Position numbers and translations under genes: made by a program
Notes under the pieces: generated by a model
What the model was told of the DNA's origin: nothing
The model's input: only the letters and a program-made list of their open reading frames with translations
The model's database searches: none
Shown here: piece after piece, positions 32,791 through 45,238 of the stretch
Position numbering within the stretch: position 1 is the stretch's first letter
Layout: every line of letters starts with the position of its first letter
Assembly (NCBI GenBank): GCA_951640195.1
Contig: OX621165.1
Coordinates: 2,356,001-2,420,000, forward strand
DNA: 64,000 bases
Reading direction: 5' to 3'
Source: Porpolomopsis calyptriformis
Taxonomy: Eukaryota > Basidiomycota > Agaricomycetes > Agaricales > Hygrophoraceae

Positions 32791-35237
32791 TCACATCAAA
32801 TAGTCCGAGACACCGAACGCTCTAAGCACACTTTGAAGCTTGACCAACATTTCTTCCCATTCCGCCTCCGGATCAGAAAGCGCCGTAATAGCACCCCCAG
32901 CACCAATTACCCAGTCTTCTGTTTCAGGTTCATCCTGCATCGAGCCTCCTGACACATCTCCGTGCTCGGATTGATTATCCCATCGATTATCGTATTTAAA
33001 GCAGCTGCGGATCGTTACAGAAAAATCACCGCCGCCCCCCACGCACCAGTAACCAAAGACCCCAGAATAGAGACTACGGTCATGGTCTTCTAATGTTTGG
33101 AGAATTTCGACGCTTCGCTTTTTGGGTGCGCCCGTCATACTGCCTGAAAGTGTGCGCGTGCGTTAGCCAACATCACGATTAAATAAGCGAGAATAGGTAC
33201 CTGGAGGCAAGCTTCTCCCCAGCACCTCCCAGCCTAGTTCTCCATTGTCGAGATGTGGCGAGTATTTAGGAAGACATCCGTGGATGACACTAACAAGCTG
33301 CCAAACAGTCTCGTATTCCTCCACGCTGCAAAACTGCTTGACCTGCACGTTTTCGCCCAAGACGCCGTGAAGATCGTGACGGATGAGGTCAACAATCATC
33401 AAGTTTTCCGCCACCTCCTTGGTGCTGCCAGCTAATGCTTTCTCCGCGGCTGCGCGGGTGATACCGGGAGACTTGCGTACTGTTCCCTTGATAGGGCGCA
33501 ATTGGCATATTGTACCTGGAGGGCGGGTAAACGAGAGGAACCGCTCGGGCGATGAAGATAGTAAAGTGGAGGGGTGAAGCCGAATATATGCCGAGTGAGG
33601 GGCTGGATTACACATCCGAAGATGTTTATACTTTTCCCATGAGGACGACGTGAAATCGGAAGCAAATGCAGATTTTGGTATAGAAACCAGCGTATGAGCT
33701 GTCAGACAAAGTTCGTAAGAGTCCCCGTCAAATAGATGCTCTTTAGCGCGATTAATTCGTGATTGGTATAGTATTTTGTCCGGGATAGTGACCCGTGGAA
33801 CAAGAACTCTAGGCGGGATCGCTCGTTTTCCAGTGATGGGAGGAGTGTGCAAGTTGGAAGTCACAGCATTTAAAGGAGCATTCTTCAACAAAGATATTGT
33901 GTCTGCCATCCAGCCTTCGTCATTTGGAAAGAGGGATTGCAGGTACAGCTTGCCGGATACAGAATCGACAACAAGGCTCCGTTCTACGAAAATGAAGTTC
34001 AAGTCCGGATGTAACTCGATCGCCCTTCCGTTCTTCGGCGGCTCCTTTAAATGAACTGGAGGTGAATAAACACCCAACTCATAACTAAGATACCCAATTA
34101 AACCTCCCCAAAATGGGATGTCGATTGAACCACCGTGAGCTTTCCTATCGCGCATAAAAGAAGCAATCCATGACCAGATATCGTGAGGTCCCAATTCTTG
34201 ATGAACAGAGGTATCCCCTTCCTTTACGCAAACATATGGGTCGCCAACAAAATAGGTGATCTGGGGAGACGTAGGGGTAAGAGAAGCCACAATAGAATAA
34301 CGGCCAGGTTGGGCAGCCGATTCAAGTAGCACAAAGGGGTCACATTCGTGTGATGCACCGAATAATTCGCAGATGGTGGTGATTGACAGGTGCGGCAAAT
34401 CGAGAATTTTCGTGGAAACCGTCAGCCTACTAGCCTTGTCAGGTGTTGACAATAGAGACTGGAGTTTCAGGTGGGGCCATGGAGGGCCAAAGGCTCGGTT
34501 CGTTGTAGCATTCCAAGGCAACGGCTCTCTCCTGTGATTCTTTGCCCAATTGCTAGCCAGACACCAAAAATTCTGCAGCACCTCTGCGCCACCACCTTTC
34601 GTGCACACGGACTCTGGGTGGTATTGAACAGCCCAAAATGGACGAGTTGTATGGTTAATTGCCATCACGACCCGACCATTCTCGGAACCATCATCGGCCC
34701 ACGCCAGTTGTTGAACATCACCATGCGTTGCAAGTTGTATGTGAAGAGAATGGTAGCGCACGGCGTAGACATCCCCGACGTTTTTAAATATGTCTGCACC
34801 CTTGTGGAAAATGCGGGAGACTTGACCATGTTTTACAACATTCAGTTTCTTTAACTGCGCGCCAAATTCCAAGCCGAGACTCTGAAGGCCCAAACAAACA
34901 CCGAAAATGGGGATCAAGTGCTGATCGTCGAGGTTCCACAGGTCTCTGACGATGCCTATGTCCTGAAGGTTCTCGGGAGACCCAGGTCCAGGTCCAACTA
35001 CAATTGCGGAGAACGAGGACAAAAACGGTGTGAGCTCGGAAATAGTGAAATCATCGTTTTTGATGATATGAATGGAACAATCTGGAATCGATCGCCTACA
35101 CAGAGCTGCAAGGCTAGTAGAAAAGGAGGTTAGGTGGGTCAAATCAAGGATAGATTGCAGAATACATACTTGTAAGTGAAGGAATCATACGAGTCCACGA
35201 GCAAAATTCTAGGATGCTCAGCATCGCACCACAACAT
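32791..35237 (-). CDS. ABZ1: Aminodeoxychorismate synthase (PabA-PabB fusion)
   Basis: Exons 35237-35170, 35113-33201 and 33143-32791 give 777 residues. It makes 4-amino-4-deoxychorismate from chorismate and glutamine, the first step to p-aminobenzoate and folate. The N-terminal class I glutamine amidotransferase has DSYDSFTYN, the nucleophile in FGVCLGLQS (Cys about 96) and YHPESV. The C-terminal chorismate-binding domain has RIHPSTLLSSSPERF-like and RPIKGT elements and ends with PPGSMTGAPK, split by the last intron, and YSGVFGYW. The fusion order is that of fungal and plant enzymes. The first intron is in the amidotransferase start. It diverges from TTI1. Confidence 0.94.
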
Positions 35238-35403
35238 GAGTCAAAATTTCAAAGTCTGGGACACTGACCCATTTATGTAAGGTCAGCCACGCGACCACAA
35301 AGGTACGAAAAGAAAACGACTTTCCTCTGACCATTGGCTGGTCTAACTACGGCGGGTACGGCAGGATTGAACTCGAGGTGGGGGACAGTCCTTTGCCAAT
35401 GAC
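35238..35403. promoter_or_regulatory. Divergent promoter region of ABZ1 and TTI1
   Basis: Only 166 bp separate the two start codons, which face away from each other, so the genes must share or overlap promoter sequence. No TATA box is clear. Confidence 0.6.
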
Positions 35404-38400
35404 ATGGTCTCCGATAAAGAGCGCGAGGCTCAAGAAATCTTCAACAAGGTGTGAACATTGATTTCTAAGATTCCCAGTTCTCTAACAGTTCACCAATGCC
35501 TAGCTCAAAGAAATTTGTGTCCCTATATTGGGGCATTCAGCTTTCACGCCGTCATCGATATTCCCTATCTCTGAATTGGTATCCAATCTAATTCTGACAT
35601 TGCGCGACATTCGTTCAACCGGGTTTGTTCTGACGCCTTCTTTGGTGGCTTACACGTTTTTCCCCTTGTCAACAATCTTACGGCGCAATCCTTCTTCTAC
35701 AATACCGGACCAAGTTCTCGAAAGGATTCTCGTCGTCCTCAGTATCCTGTGGGAAGACTGGTGGTGGGACTGTGATCTGAATGTCTGGGAGCAATCATTC
35801 ATGTTGTGTGGCGCCGTCATGGGAGGCATAGAAGAGAAAGGGAAGACAAAAAATCGGGATGATGAGACTAAAACGGCCGCAGTCGAGTGCTTATTTTCGC
35901 TTTTGCGAGAAAGAACCATGGAGGAGAGTATGCAACACTCCCGTCTTTTGCATGGATATGCTACTCGTCTTGCAGAGTTTCAAGCACACATTCAAGCAAC
36001 TAAAGCCATCCCATTGCTTGGGCAAACACTGAACTCACTTCTGATCACCGCGGAGTCTCACCATCCGCCTCTGCAGCGCATTTCCATGCGAACTCTCCAG
36101 GTCCTTATTTCCGTTTATGCTCCCGACGACTTTCTGCCTTCTATCCTCCCGGGTGTTGCCAGTTGCATGACCAAAATTGCGTTAGGCAAACCGGGCAGAA
36201 AAACATGGGCCAACGGCGACATTGTGGCGTCTGCACTCAAGGTTATGCAGGAGATTATAGTCAAATCAATCGGCGACGATATTTGTACGAAGGAGGGTGC
36301 CGTACGTGGTCTCAATGATATCGATGATCTTGTGGAACTTGTCACCGAGCCGAACGTCAGCCCTACGCGCGGGGAGACGCGGCCGTATTCAACTATTCGA
36401 ACCCAAAGCTGGTTGCGTGGCACTGCCTCTCAGCTGCATATTGCTTTGAATACCCTGACACCTCTCGTCTCACATCCAACACCATCTGCCCTTCTCGCAT
36501 TCATCGACTTTTCCTCGACTATTCTAGCCGCAACCGTGCTAACCCTTCCACAAACACAAATCCTCCTTCTTTCATTCCTCCTGTCCCTATCCAATTCAAC
36601 GTTTCCCACTGTCGCATCAGGTGCACGCGATTCTCTATTGAGACTACTAGCTCCTGCCTCGAAAGCGCGAACCTTTTTGTTACAATCAATGATGCAAAGT
36701 ACTAGGGAGAATTTGACTGCGCTGCCGCGCCTGCTTCTGTCTCACGCAGATGACAAAGTGGAACACATTGCCGGACTAATCGAAGCCGTTTGCCGACTGA
36801 CGGTGGCACAGGGATGTGAAAACCTTTCGTTTCCTGATCTTAGATCAATCAGTTCCGGAATCGGCAAACTGCTAGGTCCTACAGGGGGCATCGAGAAATG
36901 GGGCTGGGGCTTGCTCTCCGTGTTGGAATTCGAAAATCCCTCTGTAAATGTGCCGAGAACGTCTAGCGCACAGTTAATGCTTGAAAGCAGCTTAGAATCG
37001 ACAGGATGGTCACCATTCCCTGAATTGACATTCAAGCACGTTTCCTCGCTAACTGCCAAAGACTCTTTAGTACGGATGTTCCGTTCTTTAGGTTATGCTG
37101 GACGCGATGGGTGTTTATACTCGATTGAATGGTTCACCAATGCTGGCCGTCATGGGAGTAGCGTCAGGTCTGTTGCCGCACTTTGGTGTGCCTGTCGGCT
37201 GTTGGAAGGGGTCGGGGATGTTTCCCTTGACTCCGAAAGCATCAGCAATGCACTTAGGGACAAGAGGAGCAAGAGGCTTGAAAAGTTGGCAAGAGGGCTT
37301 GCAAGAGAGCTGGCAGAGTTGTGGGATGATGAGGAGGGCAGCCGTCTTCTTGATCCTACTCGTGAGCAGCCTGACGATGGTGATGATAACTATCTCCCAG
37401 TCGAACATCGGAAGGGCACAGTTTCTATCCGTGCCACTCCTGGACCTGCTCGTTATCACGAACGTACCAAACCACAAGACTACGATTCCCAGTTGTCGTT
37501 GCGTAAGGCATTTTGCCTTCAATTCCTATCGATCTCAGCTGGTATCCTTCAGGCTCGGTTCACGCCTCTGCTCCGACATGTTCTTTACCCATTACTTCAC
37601 TCCCTCGTGTCATCTTCATCTCATCTATCTTCCACTGCTTTAGCCTCGCTCAGCTTTATCACGACGAGCATTTCATATGCTTCAGTGGCCAACCTTTTGC
37701 TTTCGAACTTCGATTACGCACTGGATGCCGTTTCTCGCAGGCTTTCGCGGCGATGGCTTGACGTGGACGCTGCGAAAGTACTTGTCGTTCTTGTCCGTCT
37801 TGTGGGTAGCGACGTCGTACAGAAAGCGGGTGACGTTGTGGAGGAATGTTTTGATCGTCTTGACGACTTTCACGGATATGAAATCATCGTCGAAAACTTG
37901 GTGCTAGTCCTGGGAGAGGTGATCGCTGTTTTGAAAGCAGACGAAGAAGCCGCCAAACCTAGCAAGACTGAAGACGATGCAAACACTCGGCCCATTCGAG
38001 ATAGCGAACGAACGGATGTCACTGCCGACAATCCCCTCCGCGGAGATGGTGAGAAGCATGATGTCTCGGCGAAGGGAGAGGATGCTAATCATAATGTCGA
38101 CGCCGATGCCGAGCCTCCCTCCACACCCACCCAGGCTCTCACTAATCAAATCGTCTCCCGCTCGTTGTATTTTCTTACACATGAATCCCCCATCATCCGT
38201 GCGCGTGTCTTAACTCTGTTAAGTTCTTCTGTGCCAGTTCTGCACGAGTCTACACTTTTACCCAAGATCCACCACGCTTGGCCTTTCGTCTTGAATAGAC
38301 TTGCGGATTCAGAACCGTTTGTCGTAACTGCTGCCACGGCATTGATTGAGTCTCTGGCGACCCATGCTGGCGGATTCATGTTCCGGAGAATCTGGGACGA

Positions 38401-38818
38401 TGTCTGGCCTCGATTCCGGGTGATGCTCGGCAAGCTCGACGCTGCAGACGCTACAAATGCACTTGCCCGACGGGGACCTGGTGCTGTCGGCACAGAATCT
38501 GCGAACACGCATTCTCACCGCTTGTATAGATCGTTGCTAAGGACAATGACGGCAGTGTTACGAATGGTACAAGCGCAAGATTCCTCTGTTTGGCAAGTCA
38601 TTCTGGCATTCAGACGATTCTTGCATAGCCAAGCCCATGACGAGTTACAGGCATGTGCGAGAGACTTGTACGTAGCAGCTGGTATGAACAACGAGGATGC
38701 TGTCTGGCTAGCTCTATCCGCCACGGTGGGACAAACTGAATCGTCGGTGTCGTTTCTCCGAGAATCGAAGTGGGATACTAAAAGAAACATATCGGCAATT
38801 TTCGATGCTTTACAATAA
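35404..38818 (+). CDS. TTI1: Tti1, HEAT-repeat subunit of the TTT complex
   Basis: Exons 35404-35448 and 35504-38818 give 1119 residues. With Tel2 and Tti2 it forms the TTT co-chaperone that stabilises PIKK kinases (TOR, ATM/ATR-type). The N-terminal YTFFPLSTILRR, and HEAT-like helices through the whole length, fit the family, and the size agrees with Tti1 proteins of about 1000-1100 residues. An acidic, low-complexity loop is at about 800-850. The 15-codon first exon is supported by good splice signals and the 55-bp intron. The assignment rests on remembered family features. Confidence 0.82.
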
Positions 38819-39529
38819 GCGGAACGGTGGTTTACCGACGTAGTTACCCAATCTTGGTCATGGAAGAGCGAGTATGCGAAGGTGCGTTTGTTGGATAAAT
38901 GATGTACCTTGGCTTAACCAGGTCCCATATTTCTTTTGTCGTAGCAACGGCTGCACCGTCGTAAAAGATTGACCGAGACGATTGCCAATTCCTGGTAGGA
39001 TCCAAATAGCACTGGGGGGTATTCCGCTTGGTCAGAATGTTCATAATGCCAGCTACCCAGCTTTACCTGCCTTTGCTCGTGGCAATCCTGGAATGATGTG
39101 AACCAAAGAACTAAACATGAAAGTGGAAATGAAGTCGGACGTCTGTTGATAGTTGGGATGTTTTCCACCCAGGCAATTTTATCTGCGAACGTGACATCGA
39201 GATGCTGAAGCTAGGTCGGTCGTGCCTTCCAAGCGAGCATTTACTGTACGATGAGCCGATGGAGATGAGGAGTCTCACGCCAACACAAAATTCCAAAAGT
39301 TGCGAATCATTGAAGGTCCTGGGTCATTTGTATGTTTGTTCTGCGCTCCAATTATAACTCTTTGTAGATAGATTGACTCCCTCCATGAAATTTCAGAAAA
39401 CAGAACGTTGAATTATATTACCTATTCCTCGTCGAAGTCTTATCTCGAATGCGTAAAGTCTGAAAGAGATTGCATGTCATCACTGATGGTAATGTAATAG
39501 ATAAAGCTGAATCAGATAAATAGAACTGA
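38819..39529. other. Spacer between TTI1 and the NLR gene (convergent 3' ends)
   Basis: Both neighbouring genes end here. Short antisense ORFs at 38844-39296 have no family match. No terminator motif or repeat was recognised. Confidence 0.45.
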
Positions 39530-42500
39530 TCAAAGTGCATCGGCCTCTTCATACCGTCCTTGCGACCGATAAAGCTCAGCAAGACATTCTGTCGTCTTCA
39601 ACGTGTGAGGATGGTCACCGCCCAGCTGCTCCCTCCTGCCAACTAACACGCGCTTATAAAGTGCCTCGGCTTCGTCATGCCTCCCTTGGTAGTCGTATAC
39701 ACCCGCAAGGCGGTTCACGATCGCCAGCGTGTCTAGATGATCCTCCCCTAAATGCTTCTCTCGACCTGCAACAGCCCGCTTGAAGAAAGCCTCAGCCTTG
39801 CCATGCTGCCCTTGCGATTGATATATACATGCAAGATTATTGACCATCGTTAGCGTGTGTGGGTGATCGGTGCCCCGCTGCTTCTCCGTTCCTTCCAGGG
39901 CACGCTCGTACAGCCTCTTGGCCTCATCGTATTTTCCCTGAAGATTACAGATCGCCGCAATGTCGTTCACCGTGACTAGCGTGTGGGGGTGATCCGCTCC
40001 GAGCTGCTTTTCCTTACCGGCTAGAGCTAAGTTATACAGCATCTCAGCCTCGTCATACCTTCTCTGCTGCCCGTAGACACCGGCGAGGGTACTCATGGTC
40101 ATCAGCGTATCTGGATGGTCAGCCCCAAGCTGATCACGGAAGCCTGCTAACGCCTGGGTGGATAGCACCTCAGCTTTGTTATACCGCCCCTGGCCCTCGT
40201 AAACAACGGCGAGATTGTTCGTAGTCCGCAGCGTATCTTGGTCGTTGATGCCTAGTCGCAACTTTCTACCAGTCAGCGCCCGCTCGTACAGAGCTGCAGC
40301 TTCATCGTAACGACCGCGCGACTGAGAAACACCCGCCAAGTTGTTCACAGATGTCAGCGTGTCTGGGTGGTCATCGCCAAGCTGCTTCTCCCTCCTTTCT
40401 AGCGTGTGCCTATACAATTCCTCGGCTTCGTCGTGTCGTTCTTGTAACTCGTATACAATCGCGAGATTGTTCAATGTCGTCAGCGTGAATGGATGATCGG
40501 CACCAAGCAGCTTCTCCAAGCCTGCCAACGCGCGTTTATACAAAACTTCAGCCTCGCCATAACGACCGCGTGACTGAGAAATACCCGCAAGGTTGTTCAC
40601 GGACGTTAGCGTGTCTTGGTGATCATCGCCCAGTTGCCTTCCTCTCCCATCTAGCGTACGCCTATACAACTCCTCAGCCGTGTCGTGTCGTCCTTGTGAC
40701 TGGTACACAATCGCGAGGTTGTTCATCGCTGTCAGCGTAAATGGGTGATTGGCTCCAAGCTGCTTCGTTAGGCCCACTACTGCATGCCAGGAGTGTGACT
40801 CGGCCGCGCGGTACTTTCTCTGCCGTTCGTAAATACCCGCAAGGTTGTTCATAGTCATCAGTGTATCTCGATGGTCCACACCCAGCTGCCTCGCCTGGCC
40901 AACCAGAACCTTGTTGAAAATCACCTCGGCCTCGATATACCGTTCTTGCGACTCGTAGACACTAGCGAGATTGTTCATAACCACCAACGAGTCTTGGTGG
41001 TTCTTCCCGAAGTTCTTCTCCATACTATCCAGCGCTTCCTTGAACAGCCGCTCCGCCTCACCACACCGTCCTTGTGATACGTACACCGAGGCGAGGTTAT
41101 TCACTATCATGAGTGTTTTCGGGTGCTCGGGTCCCAATTCCTTGTCCCTGACTTCAAATGCTCGATGGTAAAGCGTCTCGGCTTCTTCGTATCTTGCTCG
41201 ACTACCTAAATACATGGCGATCCCCGCATTCACCTCGGCCAGCTCGAGGCTTACGCCGTGAGCGTTTTCCCATACTTGGTTGAGTGATTGCAAGTGCGGA
41301 ATGAACGTCTCGCATTCATCCCACCACCGCGGCGATTCGGGGTCTTCGATACGCTCAAATGCGCCGCAGAGAAGCGTTACAGATGATCGGAGCCATTCAT
41401 GATAATTTTCTTCCTTTCTGGCATTCTCTTGAATCAGGAATCGGACCAGATCATGCATCTGTAAGGCAGGCGCCTCAGTGTGAGACCGCAGTTCGACCAA
41501 AGAGAGATTCCGGAGGCTTTGGAGAGCCTTCTGGAATTGGATTTGCGAAACGATAAGAGTAACCAAAGAGCTAAACTCTGGAAATATATGGCAAGGACAC
41601 AACTGATCACGTTTCGCTCCTTCAGTGATAATCTTTAAAGGAATATTTTCGGGGTCGAAGAACGAAAGGATCTTCAAGAGATGGCTGGTACCGGGGGGTT
41701 CCTGATCCAATTGGTCCAATTGAATTGATAAAGTAGCGGCCACCGATCGCTCCTGGTAGGCAGTCAGATCATTCTCCCATCGAATTACCTGCGAGGATAG
41801 TAGGAATAAATAGATTTCGTGAGGTATACTCCACACACTGAAAGAGCACAAACATACCTCGATCTTACGCTCATCATTATATAATTCTAGGATTTCATCA
41901 AGAGTGGTATGGGTTTGTCTCATGAATGAGGCTGCTTGAGCAACAGCCAGTGGCAAACAACCGACAGATTTGACTAAATCCTCAGCTTGACTGAACAGCA
42001 CGGGCGTCGCGACTTCCGCATCGATACCGGCATCTTTGAACAGGAGATTTGTCGACTCTCGTAGATCCAAGGCCCGAAGGTGCACTGTGGGATACTGTAC
42101 ACCAGCTGCATTCACTAAAACTTCAGCGACCTCTGCGGTTCTCGTGGTGAAGAGAATGTTCCCTCGGGTATTCTTGCGGGGGAGATGCGATCGAAGGAAG
42201 CGACATGTTTCCCTGCTGACGTTATCGAAAACGAGAAGCCAATCGGCTCCAGAAGCGCGGGGATCTCCGGCAACATACAAACACGGCTCCTCCAGCCAAA
42301 GCCGAGCAGCTGTAAGCTTAGCGCTGTGCTCCTGGAGGTGACGGTCCCGGTGATCGACGAGATCGAGAATTTTTACAAGCCCTTGGTTTAACTTGTCGAC
42401 GCTAGTTGCTGATATCCAGAAAACGTACAAGTATTGACCCTGATTGAATGATACCGTGGAGTATTGTAATATGAGCTGAGTTTTCCCTATACCGGGCATT

Positions 42501-42827
42501 CCGTAGATGGCACAGCGACATGGCATCCCATTTTCCGTCTTACTGAATGTCTCTCTTATGAAATCCAGCTCGTTTCCTCTTCCAGTGAAGTGAACTGAGA
42601 GAAGATCGACTGGAGCATCGTTGACGGACCGTGACGATGGCTTGTGGGTTGCATCCTCTGGCTCTGGATGCAGAACGTCAGAAAATGGAAGTGAGTTCAA
42701 TAGGGTTCATACCTGGCAAAATGTTGAAATTCAAATTAGTCACATTGTAGTTGTGCTGATCACGTCCGACAGCATTGAGCACGCCATCTTGTACGCTAAT
42801 ATTTCGATCGCCGGTGTCAGATACCAT
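39530..42827 (-). CDS. NLR-type protein: NB-ARC ATPase with 13 TPR repeats
   Basis: Exons 42827-42713, 42663-41858 and 41788-39530 give 1059 residues. The NB-ARC core has the P-loop GMPGIGKT (about 93-100), Walker B LLVFDN, GNILFTTR, GCLPLA and an MHD motif in LQMHDLVRF. From about residue 500 to the end there are 13 complete and one partial TPR of 42 residues, of the kinesin-light-chain type (NNLAxVYxxQGRYxEAExLY). The 38-residue N-terminal exon contains VGRDQHNYN, a short motif rather than a known effector domain. Such proteins are thought to act in fungal non-self recognition and regulated cell death. Intron 2 (69 bp) keeps frame if retained. ATGs at 42914 and 42902 are alternative starts. 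Confidence 0.88.
40310..40800 (-). repeat. 252-bp two-TPR unit repeated in tandem
   Basis: TPR pairs 4-5 and 6-7 of the NLR are more alike than other pairs. Landmarks lie exactly 252 bp apart: TCGCGAG at 40459 and 40711, and GACCGCG at 40312 and 40564. This indicates duplication of an 84-residue unit. Confidence 0.7.
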
Positions 42828-43376
42828 GGTAGAGAGTGTATGCGACACCCGCACCCAGATTGACGCGCGCCTTTTATGGCGTGAGGAGTGATGATATTTC
42901 ATCCGTGGTATCATCAAACTGGTATCAGGCACGTGTAGGGCTAAGAATAAGACTCCAGATGATGCTGAGGGGCGTGTAACTTACTCGTGGTATTTTATGA
43001 GAGTACCAGTCGACACTTATGCGTTTCCGATGCTGGTGCTTGCCAGCCGGAAACCCAGTTCGTCTGTAATGGGTTTAACCTCCGCGTCCAACAGGGCATC
43101 GTTGAAGGGCAGCGGGGGAACGCATTGAGGGTAGATGGCCGTACCTGTCCCTCAAGTATTAGCATTGGTTTGAGTACGATGAGTGCTAGATAGCTGTCAG
43201 GATACGACCCAAACGATGCTCCGAAAATGGAAACAAAAGCATCCCACCTTCATCTCGAGGAATTCCTTTCATCAATCCTCTCAAGCCACTGGTGAACATT
43301 TTGACGGACTGTAGTTCAAACTGGAGTTTCCTACTTCTGGGGGAATATTTCCTGAATCCTCTCGCGTTTACTGGCT
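42828..43376. other. Divergent intergenic region, NLR and PEHE genes
   Basis: 549 bp between two start codons that point away from each other. No repeat, RNA gene or clear core promoter element was recognised. Confidence 0.45.
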
Positions 43377-45101
43377 ATGGAAGCCACCACACCTCTTTCG
43401 ACGAATGTCGAAACTCGTCAGAAACGCGTCTTACCTTTGCGAGCTCGTCGAGGCGGGCCTGTAATAGGGAGCTGCGATGCGGACGTGATGATATTGGACA
43501 TGCAAAAGAGGAAAGGTATGTAGCAAGAGTTCTGTTTTGTTACACTCTCCAATCTTTACATTCCTCCAGAAAATGACCTGTTAATACCTATCGAGACGCA
43601 GTTCTTTCTGACAACAAACTCTTCTCTGATCCCCCCATCACCCTCTTCAATGGAGCCAGGGTCAAGTAGAAGCGAGAGATATCTCGACCAACCAGAGAGG
43701 TTCAAGGCCCACGCCGAACAGGAAAGTGCCCAGACACCAGAATTTTCTTTGTTGTCTGAGGACGCGAGCGTCGGTGGGAGATTCAGGCCAAGAGAACCAG
43801 AAGACGTTCGTCTATGCTTACTTATCCAAAATGTGTCGCACACTCACCCCTGCCGCCTGCTTCCCCTCCTTTACTGGCAATCGTCGCTGAAAGCAGCAAG
43901 CTGCAGATACTTCTGACGCAGTCTATGAGAAGAGACATCGCAAGTACGAATTAATCGAAAAACGGCAGCGTCTGCGCGAGAAGGAAAAGCTCAAACACGA
44001 ACATTACAAGTTGAAGGAGCGCATCGAGCAATTGCGTTCCGTGGATGGTTCAGCATTTCTCTCGCTACCTTCCTCGTCATTCTCCTTCACACCCGTTCGA
44101 TCAAATGAAGAGGATGATGAGGAGAGTGTAGCTAAATTATTGAGAACTCACGGCGATGGCGTCGCTGGTTATAGCGAAGGCGAACGGCGTCGAAAAGAAA
44201 TGCTCGATCTTGCTCTCGCTTTAGAGGAACGTTACCGGACTCTCTTGCCACCGGAGCGAAAAGAGAAAAACAGTTTCCGGGCATCCGCCGAACTGAATGG
44301 TGACATTATCGGAGACGATGGGAGTGAGCACCATTATGGAGGCGAATCACAGTCGAATCCAGAAGAGAAGATAGCGACTGAAAAAGACAAGATCAGATTG
44401 AAAATCAAATTCCCTTCACGAGTCGTCAGCTCCGCGATCGCGAGCCATACTCGCACGGCAGGACGGCGAAAGGTAAGTATTCTACCTTCCTGAACTAGAA
44501 CGTCACTCTCACGCATGATAAAAAGTCGCGCTTGTCACTTCCATCACCGCTTCTCCGACATGACCTTGATCCGCCGTCGACCCCACAAGCGCGATCATCC
44601 TCACCAGCTGGTCCACCACCTAAGCGAATTCTCCTTTCGCGGGGAGTTATCTCGGATGCCGACGACTCACCTCCTCACCCACGGCCTCGCAAACGTCGGA
44701 GGACGCTAGCAATGTCACCAGAGGATAATACGATGTATCAATATGATGCGTCCTGTGAATCCATATCCGCACCTTCCCAGCCATCCACTTCCCGCGTCTC
44801 TGCACCAGGAATGCACACTTCTTACGTTGGGGCGTCGGGAAATGTGGAGCGAGCCACGTGTCTGTTGATGATTGCCGCCAGACGAACTTCCGGCGCGTCA
44901 AAGGCGAGGAAAACGCAACGGCATGTGACAGCATTCGGCGTCAAGATACCCCCAGAGGTGGAGGAGATGAGAGATTTTGCGATTCCATCCTGGCTCATCG
45001 AAAAAGACGAGAATACTCCGGACCACGTAACCGAGATGCTCGAGAAATTGGACGTTCACCAGGAAGATGTTTCTATGAGTGATGTCGTGCCGACGTCCTG
45101 A
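43377..45101 (+). CDS. PEHE-domain chromatin protein (MSL1/KANSL1-like)
   Basis: Exons 43377-43515, 43570-43805, 43897-44472 and 44526-45101 give 508 residues. Exon 3 opens with AADTSDAVYEKRHRKYEL and continues into a basic helix YKLKERIEQLR. Near the C-terminus TAFGVKIPPEVEEM and FAIPSWL fit the conserved end of PEHE domains. In animals these domains bind MOF-type histone acetyltransferases. The rest is basic and disordered, with acidic patches. The domain call comes from remembered motifs and is not checked. The donor of intron 2 (GTTCGT) is weak. Confidence 0.6.
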
Positions 45102-45238
45102 ATGAACCAGGAATGGATAACGAAGAAACAGCGGGTGTCCCGTTACCCGACGACTTGCCTACAATCACGATCCTCTGATATTTGCATGATAGCTTTACAT
45201 TATCCTATATTCGAAGGGTGTATTAAGACTCTAAGAAC

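Noticed and set aside
39535..42391. Plus-strand ORFs across the NLR gene
   Set aside because: They are antisense shadows of the repetitive TPR coding sequence; the minus strand has clear domains and splice sites.
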